In this document: one piece after another, positions 10,690 to 22,079 of the stretch
How the letters are laid out: each line of letters opens with the position of its first letter
Position numbering within the stretch: the stretch's first letter is position 1
Assembly: GCA_035610835.1 (NCBI GenBank)
Contig: CM069449.1
Location: 59,572,183 to 59,636,182, forward strand
Source of the DNA: Ophiura sarsii
Taxonomy: Eukaryota > Echinodermata > Ophiuroidea > Amphilepidida > Ophiuridae
Direction of reading: 5' to 3'
Length of the DNA stretch: 64,000 nucleotides
The notes under the pieces: model-generated
What the model was told of the DNA's origin: nothing
What the model saw: only the letters and a program-made list of their open reading frames with translations
Databases searched by the model: none
Position numbers and translations under genes: made by a program

Positions 10690-11284
10690 ACTGTTTCTGT
10701 TGCTAAAATATGTTGCGTAAAAATATACCTCTTTGGCAACTGTTGCATGAGCATTGAGGAAATTCACGCCACAGTTGATGCAAGTTACGCCCATGTGAAT
10801 TTGCGGCAACAGTTGTCCAAAAAAGCCAATTTCGTGATTGCGTCATTCAATCATTATGGCGTCTCGAGCAACTGTTGGCACTTTTGTGAGTCCGGTTTTG
10901 AATGTTTGAAGCTTGGTCTGTCAAGAAGATGATGTGATAGATCGGTCTAAATCTTTGTGGTCGTCCTTGTAATAAGCTTATTTCGTCATGTTCGTATAGG
11001 TTTAAAATACCCAACAAATTACTATATAAAAGCCCACAACCAATACACAATCAAACACTCAACAAATGGTTAAGAAATGCTCAACAGTTGAGCTCTTGCA
11101 TACTTGAACAACTGTTGAGTGAATATAATTGCCCAACTTTTGAGTAACTAGAATTGTTCAACTGTTGGTGAAAACAAGTTATCCAAGGTGTTGGGCAAAT
11201 TTCACTCAACAGTTGAGGGGTTGCATACTTGAACAACGTTGTGTAAAATGTTGAGTAAATATTAAAGCAACGTTTTTGCAGTGT
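10690..11284. mobile_element. non-autonomous DNA element with CAACAGTTGAG palindromes
   Basis: The right end reads GCAACGTTTTTGCAGTGT, the same terminal sequence as the element at 40391-41322. Inside are many CAACAGTTGAG and CAACTGTTGAG motifs, again shared with that element. The left end (near CTGTTGCTAAAATATGTTGC at about 10693) is diverged and its exact position uncertain. No coding capacity. Confidence 0.55.
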
Positions 11285-11448
11285 AAGGGGCCACTGTGTA
11301 TACGAGTACTTTAATACAGACCAATCCTCCCGGCTTACAAAGCAATTTCGCAACATTACTACCATGATGATAAAAGTATGTGATTATTATATCGCAGACT
11401 AATTGTCAATAGTTGTAACCCTTAACAAGGTACTGTGCTAGTATATCA

Positions 11449-11935
11449 CGGGCCAATAATAAGTCTATAAAGGGTATTAGAGCCGAACTACAAAACCAGT
11501 ATGTATGGCTCAAACGTAGTGCTTTGTAAGTCAGACTTTTACGACACACTAATGCAAATATGTCTCATATTAAATACATAATTGCTTTGGTTTCAGTTCA
11601 GTCTTATATGCTATCTCAAAATATTACTTTGGCGACTCTCACGTACAAGTCACACTTTACGTATATTACGGGCCAATAATAAGTCTATAAAGGGTATTAG
11701 AGCCGCACTACAAAACCAGTATGTATGGCTCAAACGTATATTAAGTGATTTGTACGTCAGACTTTTACGACACACCATTGCAAATATTTCTCATAATAAA
11801 GAAATACTTGCATTGGTGTCAGTTCAGTATTTAAATGTGCTTGTACATACGTATGATAACTCATAATATTACGTTGGCGAGTATCGTATAAGTCTTACGT
11901 ACAAGTCACACTTATACGTATAACCCATACGTATT
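11449..11935. repeat. two tandem ~220-250 bp units, third relative at 62870-63065
   Basis: CGGGCCAATAATAAGTCTAT starts at about 11449 and again at about 11668. Both units continue through AAAGGGTATTAGAGCCG and CCAGTATGTATGGCTCAAAC, a GTCAGACTTTTACGACACAC segment, and an ACGTACAAGTCACACTT end. The second unit finishes with CTTATACGTATAACCCATAC. The 62870-63065 copy shares the final part. Source unknown; no coding signal. Confidence 0.7.
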
Positions 11936-12486
11936 GGTTATGCAGCGCGGCCATAATGAAAGAAAGAAATATCTCGCGGAGAAATAACAAACCTGCATAT
12001 TTCTCACCAAATATGGAACTGACTATTGTAGACTCTTGCACGATCATACTTCTCGTATTATAAGTGGCCCTGATTTGAAAATGTGCCAAATCAAAGACAT
12101 TCATTTAGGAGAAAAACTACACTCGATTTGATAACAGTTTGCTAAGGACATTACTGTGAAATGTACAGCCTTAACATTCACGTAAATGGATATAACCATT
12201 GTATATGTTCCATAGCTATTGGCCATCCATCAATCATTATAAGAAACAAACCAAAATATGAATTTCAAACAATTAAGAAGTAATATCATGAGCATCATAA
12301 TTATGTTTAGACCGCATATCCTGGTGATTCATTAAGATGACTCTTTTACACTTGACTTGCAAGTCGATATTATTACTCGCGGCCATGTAAACCAACACCT
12401 TACCATTAACATGAAGTAAAAAAGGAAAAGAAAACGAATTTAGAAAAAGCGACATTTTATACGACAGTAGTTAAATACTACATGTA
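11936..12486. other. no gene recognised (11936-12486)
   Basis: Short AT-rich stretch between the tandem units and the next MITE, with no coding or repeat signal that I could identify. Confidence 0.45.
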
Positions 12487-13118
12487 AAGTGCTCAACAAA
12501 AGAAAGTCGTACACTTTGTTATGGTCAATTAAAGTAACTTGTGATTGTTGTTTTACCAAACAGGCAGATAGATATGTGGATGAATCTTCTAGGCACATTT
12601 TGATACCAAACATAACACCTAGCAACAAAGATAAACCATGATTATCGCCATTTAACGAAAATTAGTCACTTTTCAAAAGTCACATTTTCAATTACTACAC
12701 GGGAGGAAAATGGGTGTGTGCGAGGTCCACACCGTGTGTGTCACTGTTTTCAACCAGGATTGACCGGCGGGCAATCGATCACACTGAGCAGCCGTGTACA
12801 ATACCTGCGCTGTACCTGCGCTGGGCGTACACATAGTGAGCGGGATATTTGATTCCGAACATAAAGGGCATTATGTGCCTGTTAACAATTGGTGTTTTCT
12901 TCCGCGTAGTGTATTGAAAATGTGACTTTTGAAAAGTGACTAATTTTCTATAAAATGTGCTAATTATGGTTTATCTTTGTTGTTAGGTGTTATGTTTGGT
13001 ATCAAAATGTGCCTAAAAGATTCATCCAAATGTCTATCTAGCCTTTTGGTCAAAAAATAATCGAAAATTACTTTAAATGACCTAAAAAAAGTGTACGACT
13101 TTCTTTTGTTGAGCACTT
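12487..13118. mobile_element. mariner-type MITE with ~200-bp inverted arms, copy 1
   Basis: Arms of about 200 bp are inverted copies of one another. The left begins AAGTGCTCAACAAAAGAAAG and the right ends CTTTCTTTTGTTGAGCACTT; both run through AAAATTAGTCACTTTTCAAAAG or its complement. A TA flanks each end, as expected for Tc1/mariner-type insertion. The GC-rich central 200 bp is not inverted. No transposase. A relative sits at 17686-18254. Confidence 0.85.
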
Positions 13119-13283
13119 TATTATAAATGCGTCTTTTATTTCTCAAACTATTGTTCGTAAGGAAAACATTTTAATATAGAAACCAACTCTGTATTGCTTA
13201 CCACTTCTGCTGATGCCGCTTGTCCATACATCGATATTTAATCATATTAAAAAAGTAAAAGTAATCATATTAATATCATTGAA

Positions 13284-15438
13284 AATATGAAGATATTATT
13301 TCTTTGAATAAGTTCATCAGGATTGTAGATTGAAATTATAAAAATGTTTTTTTTACAAATCTAAATATCTACTCACGACTAGACAGTTTCGTCTTCCCGT
13401 TCGGAAGACTTCCTCGGTAGTGACTTGATCCACTTGTTTTTCCCGCGAGAATTTCTTCCAATCTCGTTCCCAGGAAGCTCAGGTGTTGTTAACAGTGGAT
13501 CGTATACATGATTTAGAGAATAAATACCCTCGTCGCGGTTGATGATTTTGGCCCCCTGCCTTCGTATCCAAATGGATTCTCTTATCCATCGTTTGTGTTT
13601 GTCATAGTCTTTGTCGAGGATTGATGCCCCTTCCCAGTCGATGGTGTGATTCTCTTGTGATAAATGATCCGTGACCGCTGATTTATGTTGTTCCGTCGTG
13701 GAATCTTTTCTGTTGGCTCTCGTGAACTTTTTGTCGCTAACTTTCTTGGCGTCTTTCTTATGTTCATTCAACCTTGTTCCAAACAGACGGCCTGTCTCAC
13801 CAACATAGGCTTTGTCACAAGAGTGACAAGGGATTTTGTAAACACAGTCGCTGGTCTGTAACTTGTCACGTTTGTCCTTGGGATGCACTAACAGTCGCTT
13901 AAGTGTGTTATAGGGTTTCATTGCAGTCTGGATGTTATACTTCTTAAAGGACCTTTGTAGCCTTTCAGACACACCTTGGATGTAGGGGATAACCACCATG
14001 CCATTGCTCACTTTGGTGTCATCCTTTTTCTTGGCTTTCTTCGTGGTCTTATCCTTCATCTGTTGTTGCACTCTTTTGAAGGTCCAGCTGGGGTATCCAC
14101 AGCGTCCCAATGCTTCTTTGATTCGTTTTTCCTCTGCCATCCTGTCTGGTTCTTCTGTGACAATTTTGTTCATTCTGTCGAACAGTGTTCGTATGACTCC
14201 CAGTTTTTGGTGTAGAGGATGTTGTGACGAAAAATTCAAGTACTGGTCCGTGTGTGTCTTTTTTCTGTAAATGAGCAACTTCACAGAGCCATCTGCCTTA
14301 CGGACGATAAGGGTGTCGAGGAATGGTATCTGTCCTTTCTCTTCCTCTTCGTATGTAAACTTTATGTTGCCCGTGTCGTCAATTGTGTTAAGATGGTCTG
14401 TTAGTTGTTGTGTGGTGTCTTTCTTGATGATCTCGAGGATGTCATCTACATAACGCTTCCACAGTTTTGGTTTGCAAGTGATGGGAGCTGTAGCAATGGC
14501 TTCCTGTTCTAGCCATTCCATGAACAAGTTAGCAATGATGGGGCTGACAGGACTGCCCATGGCGGCTCCGAACTTCTGTTTGTAGACGTCTCCTCGAAAA
14601 ATGAAATAGGTGGTTGTTAGCACAAATTGTAAGAGTTCTATTAGGTCGTCTATGTTGAGTTTTGTTCTGTTTTTGAGTGTGGTGTCCTTCTCCAGTCTTG
14701 CTTTGATGATTTCCAGTGTCTTCTGGATGGGAGTATTGGTGAATAGCGCTATTACATCATGTGAGTTAAAGATGTCATCCTCTTCAATCATGATGCCTGC
14801 GAGTTCCTCCGATAACTGTCTGGAATTCAAGACATGGTGTGGGGAGTTTCCGACTAATGGTCCAAGAATTTCTGCTAATGCCTTAGAAGTCTGGTATGCA
14901 ATAGATCCAGTGTAGTCAACTATCGGTCGTACAGGGTTTCCTTGTTTGTGGATCTTGGTCGTACAATACAGGCGGGGAGTATTCTCAGCCGTCGGGTAAA
15001 GTAGTTTGTACTGTTTGTTGTCAATCTTCTCCTCATCTTTGAGTCTTTGGATGATGCTAGTAAGCTTACGCTTATAAGTGCTGGTGGGATCCTTCTTAAG
15101 CTTCTCGTAAGTCTTTGTATCGCTTAGCATGGTCTTTACCTTCTCTTCATAGCCATCCTTAGACTGGACCACCGTACTCCTGCCTTTGTCGGCTCCCATT
15201 ATTATTAAGTCCTTTTCTTTCTGTAGTTGTTTCAACTACTTGTTTTAAATCATGTATACGATCCACTGTTAACAACACCTGAGCTTCCTGGGAACGAGAT
15301 TGGAAGAAATTCTCGCGGGAAAAACAAGTGGATCAAGTCACTACCGAGGAAGTCTTCCGAACGGGAAGACGAAACTGTCTAGTCGTGAGTAGATATTTGG
15401 ATTTGTAAACAAAACATTTTTATAATATGAAGATATTA
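13284..15438 (-). mobile_element. Penelope-like retroelement with inverted terminal copies and 15-bp TSD
   Basis: The insertion is bounded by the direct repeat AATATGAAGATATTA at 13284-13298 and 15424-15438. Inside is one long ORF on the minus strand (13379-15235). The 3' end of the element, including the last coding bases and stop, is repeated in inverted orientation on the 5' side: about 13336-13516 matches the reverse complement of about 15248-15426 nearly perfectly. Penelope-like elements are known for such terminal repeats and frequent 5' truncation. The inverted copy sits immediately upstream of the truncated ORF. Confidence 0.85.
13379..15235 (-). CDS. Penelope-like reverse transcriptase / GIY-YIG endonuclease, 5' truncated
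   Basis: The 618-codon open frame has the telomerase-related RT of Penelope-like elements followed by a GIY-YIG endonuclease. Visible parts in order: IIMGADKGRSTVV (about residue 11), RLYCTTKIHK (88), the motif A region HDVIALFTNTP (159), KFGAAMGSPVSPIIANLFME (221), the catalytic YVDD (262-265), and IPFLDTLIVRK (303). The endonuclease block has CVYKIPCHSCDKAYVGETG (464) with a CX5CX2C finger, R488, WIRESIWIRR (550) and NRDEGIYSLNHVYDPL (566). The listed first codon is TTG with a stop directly before it; the first ATG is at 15199. About 200 N-terminal residues typical of the family are missing, so the copy is probably not autonomous although the visible domains are uninterrupted. Confidence 0.9.
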   Translation of the reverse strand: MKQLQKEKDLIIMGADKGRSTVVQSKDGYEEKVKTMLSDTKTYEKLKKDPTSTYKRKLTSIIQRLKDEEKIDNKQYKLLYPTAENTPRLYCTTKIHKQGNPVRPIVDYTGSIAYQTSKALAEILGPLVGNSPHHVLNSRQLSEELAGIMIEEDDIFNSHDVIALFTNTPIQKTLEIIKARLEKDTTLKNRTKLNIDDLIELLQFVLTTTYFIFRGDVYKQKFGAAMGSPVSPIIANLFMEWLEQEAIATAPITCKPKLWKRYVDDILEIIKKDTTQQLTDHLNTIDDTGNIKFTYEEEEKGQIPFLDTLIVRKADGSVKLLIYRKKTHTDQYLNFSSQHPLHQKLGVIRTLFDRMNKIVTEEPDRMAEEKRIKEALGRCGYPSWTFKRVQQQMKDKTTKKAKKKDDTKVSNGMVVIPYIQGVSERLQRSFKKYNIQTAMKPYNTLKRLLVHPKDKRDKLQTSDCVYKIPCHSCDKAYVGETGRLFGTRLNEHKKDAKKVSDKKFTRANRKDSTTEQHKSAVTDHLSQENHTIDWEGASILDKDYDKHKRWIRESIWIRRQGAKIINRDEGIYSLNHVYDPLLTTPELPGNEIGRNSRGKNKWIKSLPRKSSEREDETV

Positions 15439-15439
15439 G

Positions 15440-15800
15440 TTTTTTCATGACAAGTCACACATCGCTCGTCACTGAAACCCAACTCTGTAAAATTATTTCA
15501 AGTTTTGACAAACGATTTATAAAGGAGTTGGTCGAATCAATGGGATATCTATAATTATAGTTGCATGCGCGCTTTTTACATTTGGATGCAGCCTGGGGAA
15601 TTCACGCTCGTGTAAAATAACTTGAATTTCGTCAATAGCATTATGACAGTGGCTATTAGTAGGCAAACATGGTATACAATAGGGGTCTACGTCGTATATC
15701 CTAACGAGAAACTTCAAACTTTTACTGGTGCTGTTTTTCCTCAACCTTAGATTTAACATCGACCTTATTTTCATTAATATGTTAACATGCTACATTTGAT
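15440..15800. other. no confident gene; minus-strand ORF 15517-15774
   Basis: An 85-codon minus-strand frame contains CIPCLPTNSHCHNAIDEIQV and looks somewhat protein-like, but it has no recognised domain and no paralogue here. It could be an isolated exon or chance. Confidence 0.2.
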
Positions 15801-17640
15801 CAATATGATGATAATGTGCAATGTGGCTGTATAAGACATTAAGGGATTGTCTGATGGATTACCTCGTAGCAACAGCACGCCGATGTTATACACAAAGAGA
15901 TATCCTTCTGCTTTAGACTACTACCGGCGAGAAATATGCGACAGTGCATTGAAATTGTTCATTTAGCGATCGCTTTCTTCACGCAGAAGATAAAACAAAT
16001 CTACACCAGAAAATTTCAGTGGCTTGTCGCTAATACGAATGTATGCATTGTAGGTTTCGTAAGGTGTGCATTAGTGTTCGAGAAGTACGTCTTTGACACA
16101 TCCGATCGCGGCCAAAAGGCATTTGACAACTCAACCCGCAATGTTATCATGCCCTATGATATTTACGTGCTTACGCATCAATTTCATTACAAAATGTAAC
16201 CCACACAATTGTACAATTTATAAAAACTTATTTAGAAGAAAAAAAAACATTTCAATATTGTGTTGTGTTTTATTACCAGTTTACAATTCGTTTCGCAAAA
16301 AAAAAATTGTTTCGTTCTTATCGCTGGTATAATGACGGATATTATAGTCTGTAGTCGTTGCAAAATCACTTGTGACTGTAATGAATGGATCGTTTACACG
16401 GTAAAAATGTGAGTTTGCGCCTGTTCAGGATAATAGCGTTTCAAAATATTTGGTATTTAAACATAACCAAATAATAAATAATTAATTCTTAGAAGTAAAA
16501 AGTGAAAAACAACAACATATCTGTCCCCATAAGCTCTTCTCATAAGCTCTGCATGATGATACCAAATCAATTATTTCAATCTGTACAGGCAAACCTCTTA
16601 ATGTTGAATAAAACGGTGAAACTGGCCTAACTCATTTTATATACGAGCATATGTACGTTTTTAATATAAGCAATTCTAATCAAAACTAAAATGCTTTTAG
16701 TAACCATTCATTTTGTTTATGTTGCACTGAGAAACATTTGGTCTCTGCAGTTTAAGTCCATTTCTTAGAGACGTATGTAATTGTACAATGGTATTGGTAT
16801 ATTCTGTACAATGTATTCAAGCACACGGCACCAATTGATGATTTAATTTAACACTGTCCACGCAGCTGACTAGTTTACTCATATACAAAACAGATTTTTC
16901 ATAAACCTTTCCAAACTTTGCAGGTCTATCTCAAGGATTACTGAACCAATACTGTGTATGTTTGTACTATTTTCGATGCATTTTTCATGGTGATTCCAAA
17001 TATGGTAATGAAATTCAATGACTTAGACATTTTTAAAACATTTGGTGACATTTTGAAATGCCGTCTGCAGACGCCTGTAGAGAAGAGTAAAGTAGAAAGT
17101 GTGAATGATCGAACTGAATAGCACATAGTTTGAGACAGTGGCGTAAATTGAACTGTGGCCAGTTATTGCTACTTTTACATCTTTCACTGTTAATGGTTCT
17201 AATCATCTCTCCACAAACGACATGGATAAACTTCTCACCTTTGTGCGCTATTACTTTGTATGGATTAACAACACCAACAATTGAATATTACTTAAAATAA
17301 GATTAACGTTGGCATTTGTAGGTGGACGTGACTAACTAGCCTAAGGAAGCATGAGTTGACAGGCGCTATGAAACTAACACATATCAGAGAACCTAAAGAT
17401 GGGTATTATGTTGACAAATTATGGGGAAACGTGTCACGGTAAATTAGAGAGTATGGAACTGTTTGGATGTCCATGGATTATCATTATATGTAGCCCATAG
17501 CAAAGTAAACATTAATTTAGGTATTTAAAATACCAACTTAGGGATTATTACAAAATAGTTGTGAGTTTGAAACTACATATATTTCTTTTAAGGAGAGGTT
17601 GATGATACAGATTCGAATATTTTAAAAAGGCGTATGTGCT
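15800..17640. repeat. segmental duplication, left copy (partner 22080-23760)
   Basis: Long collinear similarity to 22080-23760 is visible, for example GAAGTACGTCTTTGACACAT, CCGATCGCGGCCAAA.GGCA, GACAACTCAACCCGCAAT, and, near 17145 and 23275, CAGTGGCGTAAAT and TTCTAATCATCTCTC. The two copies differ by substitutions, small indels and private insertions. Each carries one copy of the same TTAA-flanked MITE at a different site. Short open frames such as 15936-16199 are not conserved as frames between copies. Confidence 0.8.
16852..17101. mobile_element. piggyBac-type MITE, copy 1
   Basis: Starts CACTGTCCACGCAGC after TTAA (16848-16851) and ends GAAAGTG. It is collinear with 22177-22417 through AACAGATTTTTCA, AAGGATTACTGAACCAATAC, CATGGTGATTCCAAATATGG and GTCTGCAGACGCCTG. 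In the duplicate segment near 23250 the matching position lacks it, so it arrived after the duplication. The right end is decayed (TGAA instead of TTAA). Confidence 0.7.
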
Positions 17641-17685
17641 CTAAGTATTTCAGATTTCGTGGAGTGTACCAGCATTTGGGAAATA

Positions 17686-18254
17686 AAGGGTTCAACAAAA
17701 GAAAGTATACACTTTGTTTATGTCATTTTGAGTAACATTCAATTTTTTGTTTGACCAAACAGGCTAGATAGGCATTTAGATGAATCTATTAAGCATAATT
17801 TGATACCAAATTTGCCCCCTAACAACAAAGATAAACCATGATTAGCACCATTTAAAGAAAATTAGTCACTTTTCAAAAGTCACATTTTTAATACACTACG
17901 CGGGAAGAAATGACCACATGTTACCTGTCCATAATCAAATAGACCGCTCGTTCAGGCACAACCCAACGCATCCCCACTGTGTGATCAATATCCATTTCAT
18001 TCCCGGCCATTCAAAGTGCCACGTAAAGCATTTTCTCGCGGCTTGCGTAAGTTGAAAATGTTACTTTTGAAAAGTGACCAATTGTCTCTAAATGGTGCTA
18101 ATCATGGTTTATCTTTGTTGTTAGGCGGCAAATTTGGTATCAAATGATGCCTTAAAGATTCATCTAAATGCCTATCTAGCCTGTTTTGTCAAAAAAATTG
18201 AATGTTACTCAAAATGACATAAACAAAGTGTATACTTTCTTTTGTTGAACCCTT
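17686..18254. mobile_element. mariner-type MITE with ~200-bp inverted arms, copy 2
   Basis: The left arm begins AAGGGTTCAACAAAAGAAAG and the right arm ends CTTTCTTTTGTTGAACCCTT, with TA on both sides (17684-17685 and 18255-18256). The arms are the same family as 12487-13118, sharing AACAACAAAGATAAACCATG and AGTCACTTTTCAAAAGT. The two copies differ mainly in the central region. Confidence 0.85.
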
Positions 18255-19330
18255 TACATTCGTGACACACTCCAATGGCGGGCAACGGGCTCATGACACC
18301 AATTTTCACGATGTCATTGATGCCAAATATGCAAACGTGATTTCGCATCAATTACACAATTTATGCAAACCACACTAATCAACATTATTTATTATTCTGA
18401 ATGAAAATATTAGCACAGAATAGCGGCCTAAACGTAGCCATATCCGGTTATTATCATTTTATTTTACACCGCTGAAGTCCGATTGTTTTAATCATCTTTA
18501 ATAAATGGCAACTATACACTTTTCCCGTTTGAATTTGTATTCGTTTACCACACCGAAAATAGAACTTTAATGATAGTGGAGCGCTGATACGCGTTAAAGA
18601 AATAACACATTAATCGGATCAGAAAAGCATATCCGTATACAGTGATATGTGATTACGATAACACTCTAACCAGCTAACACTAGTAATATCATTTAAAAAG
18701 AACACTAGAATTAAATGATTTTAACAAAAGTGGCTTACAATAATAATTAAGTGACTTAAACATATCCATAATATTCATCCATTCATATCAGAACTATTCT
18801 TGATTGTCCTGCCTTCGCAAATGTTTAAATATTTGACGTTATCATATCGTTTTGATCAAGTATACATTTTAGTCAGTTTGTGTAATTCTTTAGTATTTTG
18901 ATATGAAAAATGATATGATAACGTTGTTGACGTTATCATATCACTTTTGTTCAAGTGTACATTTAAGTATTTGATGCTATTATATCATTGTTCAAGTATA
19001 CATTTAAGTATTATTTATCGTTATCATATTGTTCGTTACTAAATACATCTAAGTATATATTTGAAATATCCAGCTATCTAGCAGCTTGGATTGTGATTAT
19101 TTGTGCGAGTATTGTGGTTTAAACGCAGGTTCGATAGACACGTTGAATCTGTTTTGCCTATCTTTAAATTGTTATTTTTGTTATCCATTAGAGTAAAGTA
19201 ATGAATAGTGAGGTACACGATGTTGATATGCACCAGGAGCATGGTTTCAGGCTGCTATCGTCAACATGCAGCAGTTTGAAAACCATTATACAGTGATGAA
19301 TGAGTTTGAATGAACGACTTAAAACATATT
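18255..19330. repeat. gene-free stretch with degenerate short tandem units at 18830-19045
   Basis: Within 18830-19045 the words GTTATCATATC and TTCAAGTATACATTTAAGTA recur about four times with irregular spacing, giving a degenerate tandem array. The rest of 18255-19330 holds nothing that I recognise. Confidence 0.5.
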
Positions 19331-21150
19331 TTCCATTGTCAAATTCATAGGTCAACGGATGATATTTCAAAAGGAATGAAATTCATAAGTCACCTAGTCT
19401 CAGGAGTACTTTCAACACTGAATGATTATCGTATGACACCCGATACATCCATCTACTTGGCATTTGTATCAAAGGCTCTATAAGACTGTAAGATCAAATA
19501 CGAAAAAGAAAATTTGAAGGTTAAAACCAAAAACTAATACTTAAAGCTTTTAGATACTCTTACTCGTTTTGAATATATCTACTATCAAAGTTATTTATTT
19601 TAAACATTTACCTTTAATATTTTAATATTTAACACTGCAACGTGCTTAATCCTTGAAATGTTAAAAGTAAATGATATTTTTGTTTCTTATTATCTCAGCT
19701 AATCATTTCTGAGAGTGTTAACGTCCTTTAGGTATTAATAGTTTTTTTCTCGAAAATTCTAGCGTTATGATATTTAATAAATGGTTAGTATTTCAGATCC
19801 TCTGAAAAACGTTAATGAATTTTGTTATCACATTTTGAAAACCCGTGTGCATTGAAATGTGGCATGTTATCAAAACCCTTCTATCATGATAAATTCTCTC
19901 GGCCGTTAATTTATCTATCTAATTATCTTGTGTCTTGCAAGTCATGTCGTTGCCAAGATCACGTAGGTAGAAATTCACCACTTCAATCGTGTTCATTTTC
20001 TCAATTCTTATTTGGATGGTCATAGTAGATCTCCCTACTCCCGTGTTCTCAAAGAAGCATTATCCTTGATATATATATATATATATATATATACCCTGAA
20101 GACCCAGCAGTATGACACTCATAGAGCTTTAAGCATGGACAGATTATAATATAACCATAAGCGGTTAAATGATACAATATGAACTGAAATGTAGCATATT
20201 TATTGAGACTGTTGCTGCCTATTCTTAAGTATAAGTTCATCTGGATTGTTTGAAGGCATAATATTGAAATTTCTTTGTGTACAAATCCAAAAGAAGTGAA
20301 GGATGTTACTCAATGTTTAATGGCGTTTCACTACCACGCTGGTAGCTTCATCAGACTGGCAACTCTGACTTCTGCTCACTGGGTTTTTATAGTGATTGAT
20401 ACCCTTCGTAGAGGGCGTGGGCAGAAGGAGTTGGTCGTAGATGTTATGCAGCTTGTAGGCCCTTCGTCCTTGTTTAGTGTTTTCTTTTCGTTGCTGCCTA
20501 TTGTTTAGTCAGTTCCAAATTGACGCTTTTTCATGCATGATTTCAATACGCCATGTGGCGCCATGCAATCGTTTTGCGCCACACGCCCTACCGAATTAAT
20601 TCGCTGCTATAAGGAGGTTAGCCTATTTGGAACTGACTGAACTATGGATACATTATCTCAGTCGTTACTCTTTTAATGAGTCCAGACAGTGTTGTTACAT
20701 AAATCAAAGATGTTATTATTCCAACCTTTTAAGTAGCACGTTCACAGAAAACTAATATTATCAACTTAACAGACGAACCTGCCAAGTCAACAAACAATTT
20801 TATATTCCCTCTCTCATTATAGTCGACAGGGGAATATCGTGTTTAATGCCCGTAAAGGTAATACGCATGAGGACAAATATTTCCCAGCTGGTATGATATT
20901 CAATGTTATTGGGTATGGAACACTGATAAATAAATTCCCTTTCAAAATTGATTAATTAGCAATTAGTTTTTTGTTAAAAATAAATTATATTTTCATTTGT
21001 TTATAAAGTAACTTTTGATTACAATACTTATTTACTTTGAGAACCCTGTAGGAGTCAAATTAGTATTTTTTAAATAAAATAAACCTAGTTTTATGGTTGC
21101 ACCAAAACCCACTAGAGGACTGTATTCATTCTTTACTTAAAAAACTTTAG
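19330..21150. repeat. R1 dispersed repeat, copy 2
   Basis: Collinear with 1817-3012 plus 5775-5960, and at its left end (19330-19530) with the reverse complement of about 51080-51260 (ATGACACCCGA.A.ATCCAT, CAAAGGCTCT). The decayed P-loop peptide lies at 20024-20050 on the minus strand: the lysine is replaced (GVGRST) and an in-frame stop precedes it. A dinucleotide (AT)n run at 20070-20092 and the Penelope fragment 20224-20489 are private to this copy. Confidence 0.8.
20211..20502 (-). mobile_element. Penelope-like element 3' fragment with 13-bp TSD
   Basis: GTTGCTGCCTATT flanks the insert at 20211-20223 and 20490-20502. On the minus strand the fragment encodes the usual Penelope C-terminal tail: INHYKNPVSRSQSC is followed by QSDEATSVVVKRH and a stop. 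The 3' end, plus-strand AAGTTCATCTGGATTGT, resembles TTCATCAGGATTGT of the element at 13284. The R1 paralogue at about 2530 keeps the empty site, so this is a later, 5'-truncated insertion. Confidence 0.85.
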
Positions 21151-21756
21151 TAAGTATTTCTAACTTAAATAACTAAATTGATGATTTATCACAGTATGCA
21201 GAAACAATATTCTTATGGGTAACCGATCCACCGAAGTATTTTATACAGCGATTTATGATATACGAACTATTCTTTTTAATACCGGCTACTGATATAAAAG
21301 CTTCCGATCTTGCTACCTTTTCTGTATAAATTAATGTACTATCATATTGTTGCCTGCCAAATAACGGATGACCGGATTATAACCGCATATGCGAAGCTAC
21401 ATACCTATGTTAATTCCGTTAACGAGACAGCAAACACGATATTGTTGAAGTAGCCCAAACAATAACAGCAGTCTAATAATGTGACCAGCTGACAAACTGA
21501 TTAAAGGAACTGTAATTAGGCTGAGAGAAATTGGTAAACAAGGTGATTACAAATTGAAAACACGCTAATTATAAGAATGAAACACGTCATGTTGTTCCCA
21601 ATGTAATTAAAACACTCTCCCTTGGAATAATCCAATTTAATAATCCAATGTCAGAATATGTAGGAGTTCAGCCATTAAGAGGCGTTTTTGCAGACACCTT
21701 AATCACCATTTAGGATTGGTGGATAGTCAGAGTAGATTTTAGTATTATTAGTATGA

Positions 21757-21795
21757 CTTATAGCACGAGGCAGCGTAGCTGCCTCGTGCTATAAG
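21757..21795. repeat. perfect 18-bp hairpin with 3-base loop
   Basis: CTTATAGCACGAGGCAGC (21757-21774), loop GTA, then the exact reverse complement (21778-21795). The arms are unusually GC-rich for this region and the pairing is perfect. It is not at the end of any recognised element. It could be a remnant of a fold-back transposon, a cruciform-forming site, or a small structured RNA. Confidence 0.7.
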
Positions 21796-22079
21796 GAATT
21801 AATAGCACTCATCGACAGTGACCATTTTAGTGATGATTTATATGGCAGAGCTCTACCCTACCCACCAGATACACACCACTTTCACAGTAGGACACCTCTC
21901 ACTCACCCAGACTTAGACAATCATCTACTATTAAACACACACACACCAGGTTGGGTAATAATTACAGTGCTGTAATTAATCAGGTTATTTACGATGTCAA
22001 ATTTACAGCATTCTGAAGCTGTACAATAAGTGAAATTTGTGGAATTCTGGACTGGCTGTGTATGTGCTATTATTATTTT

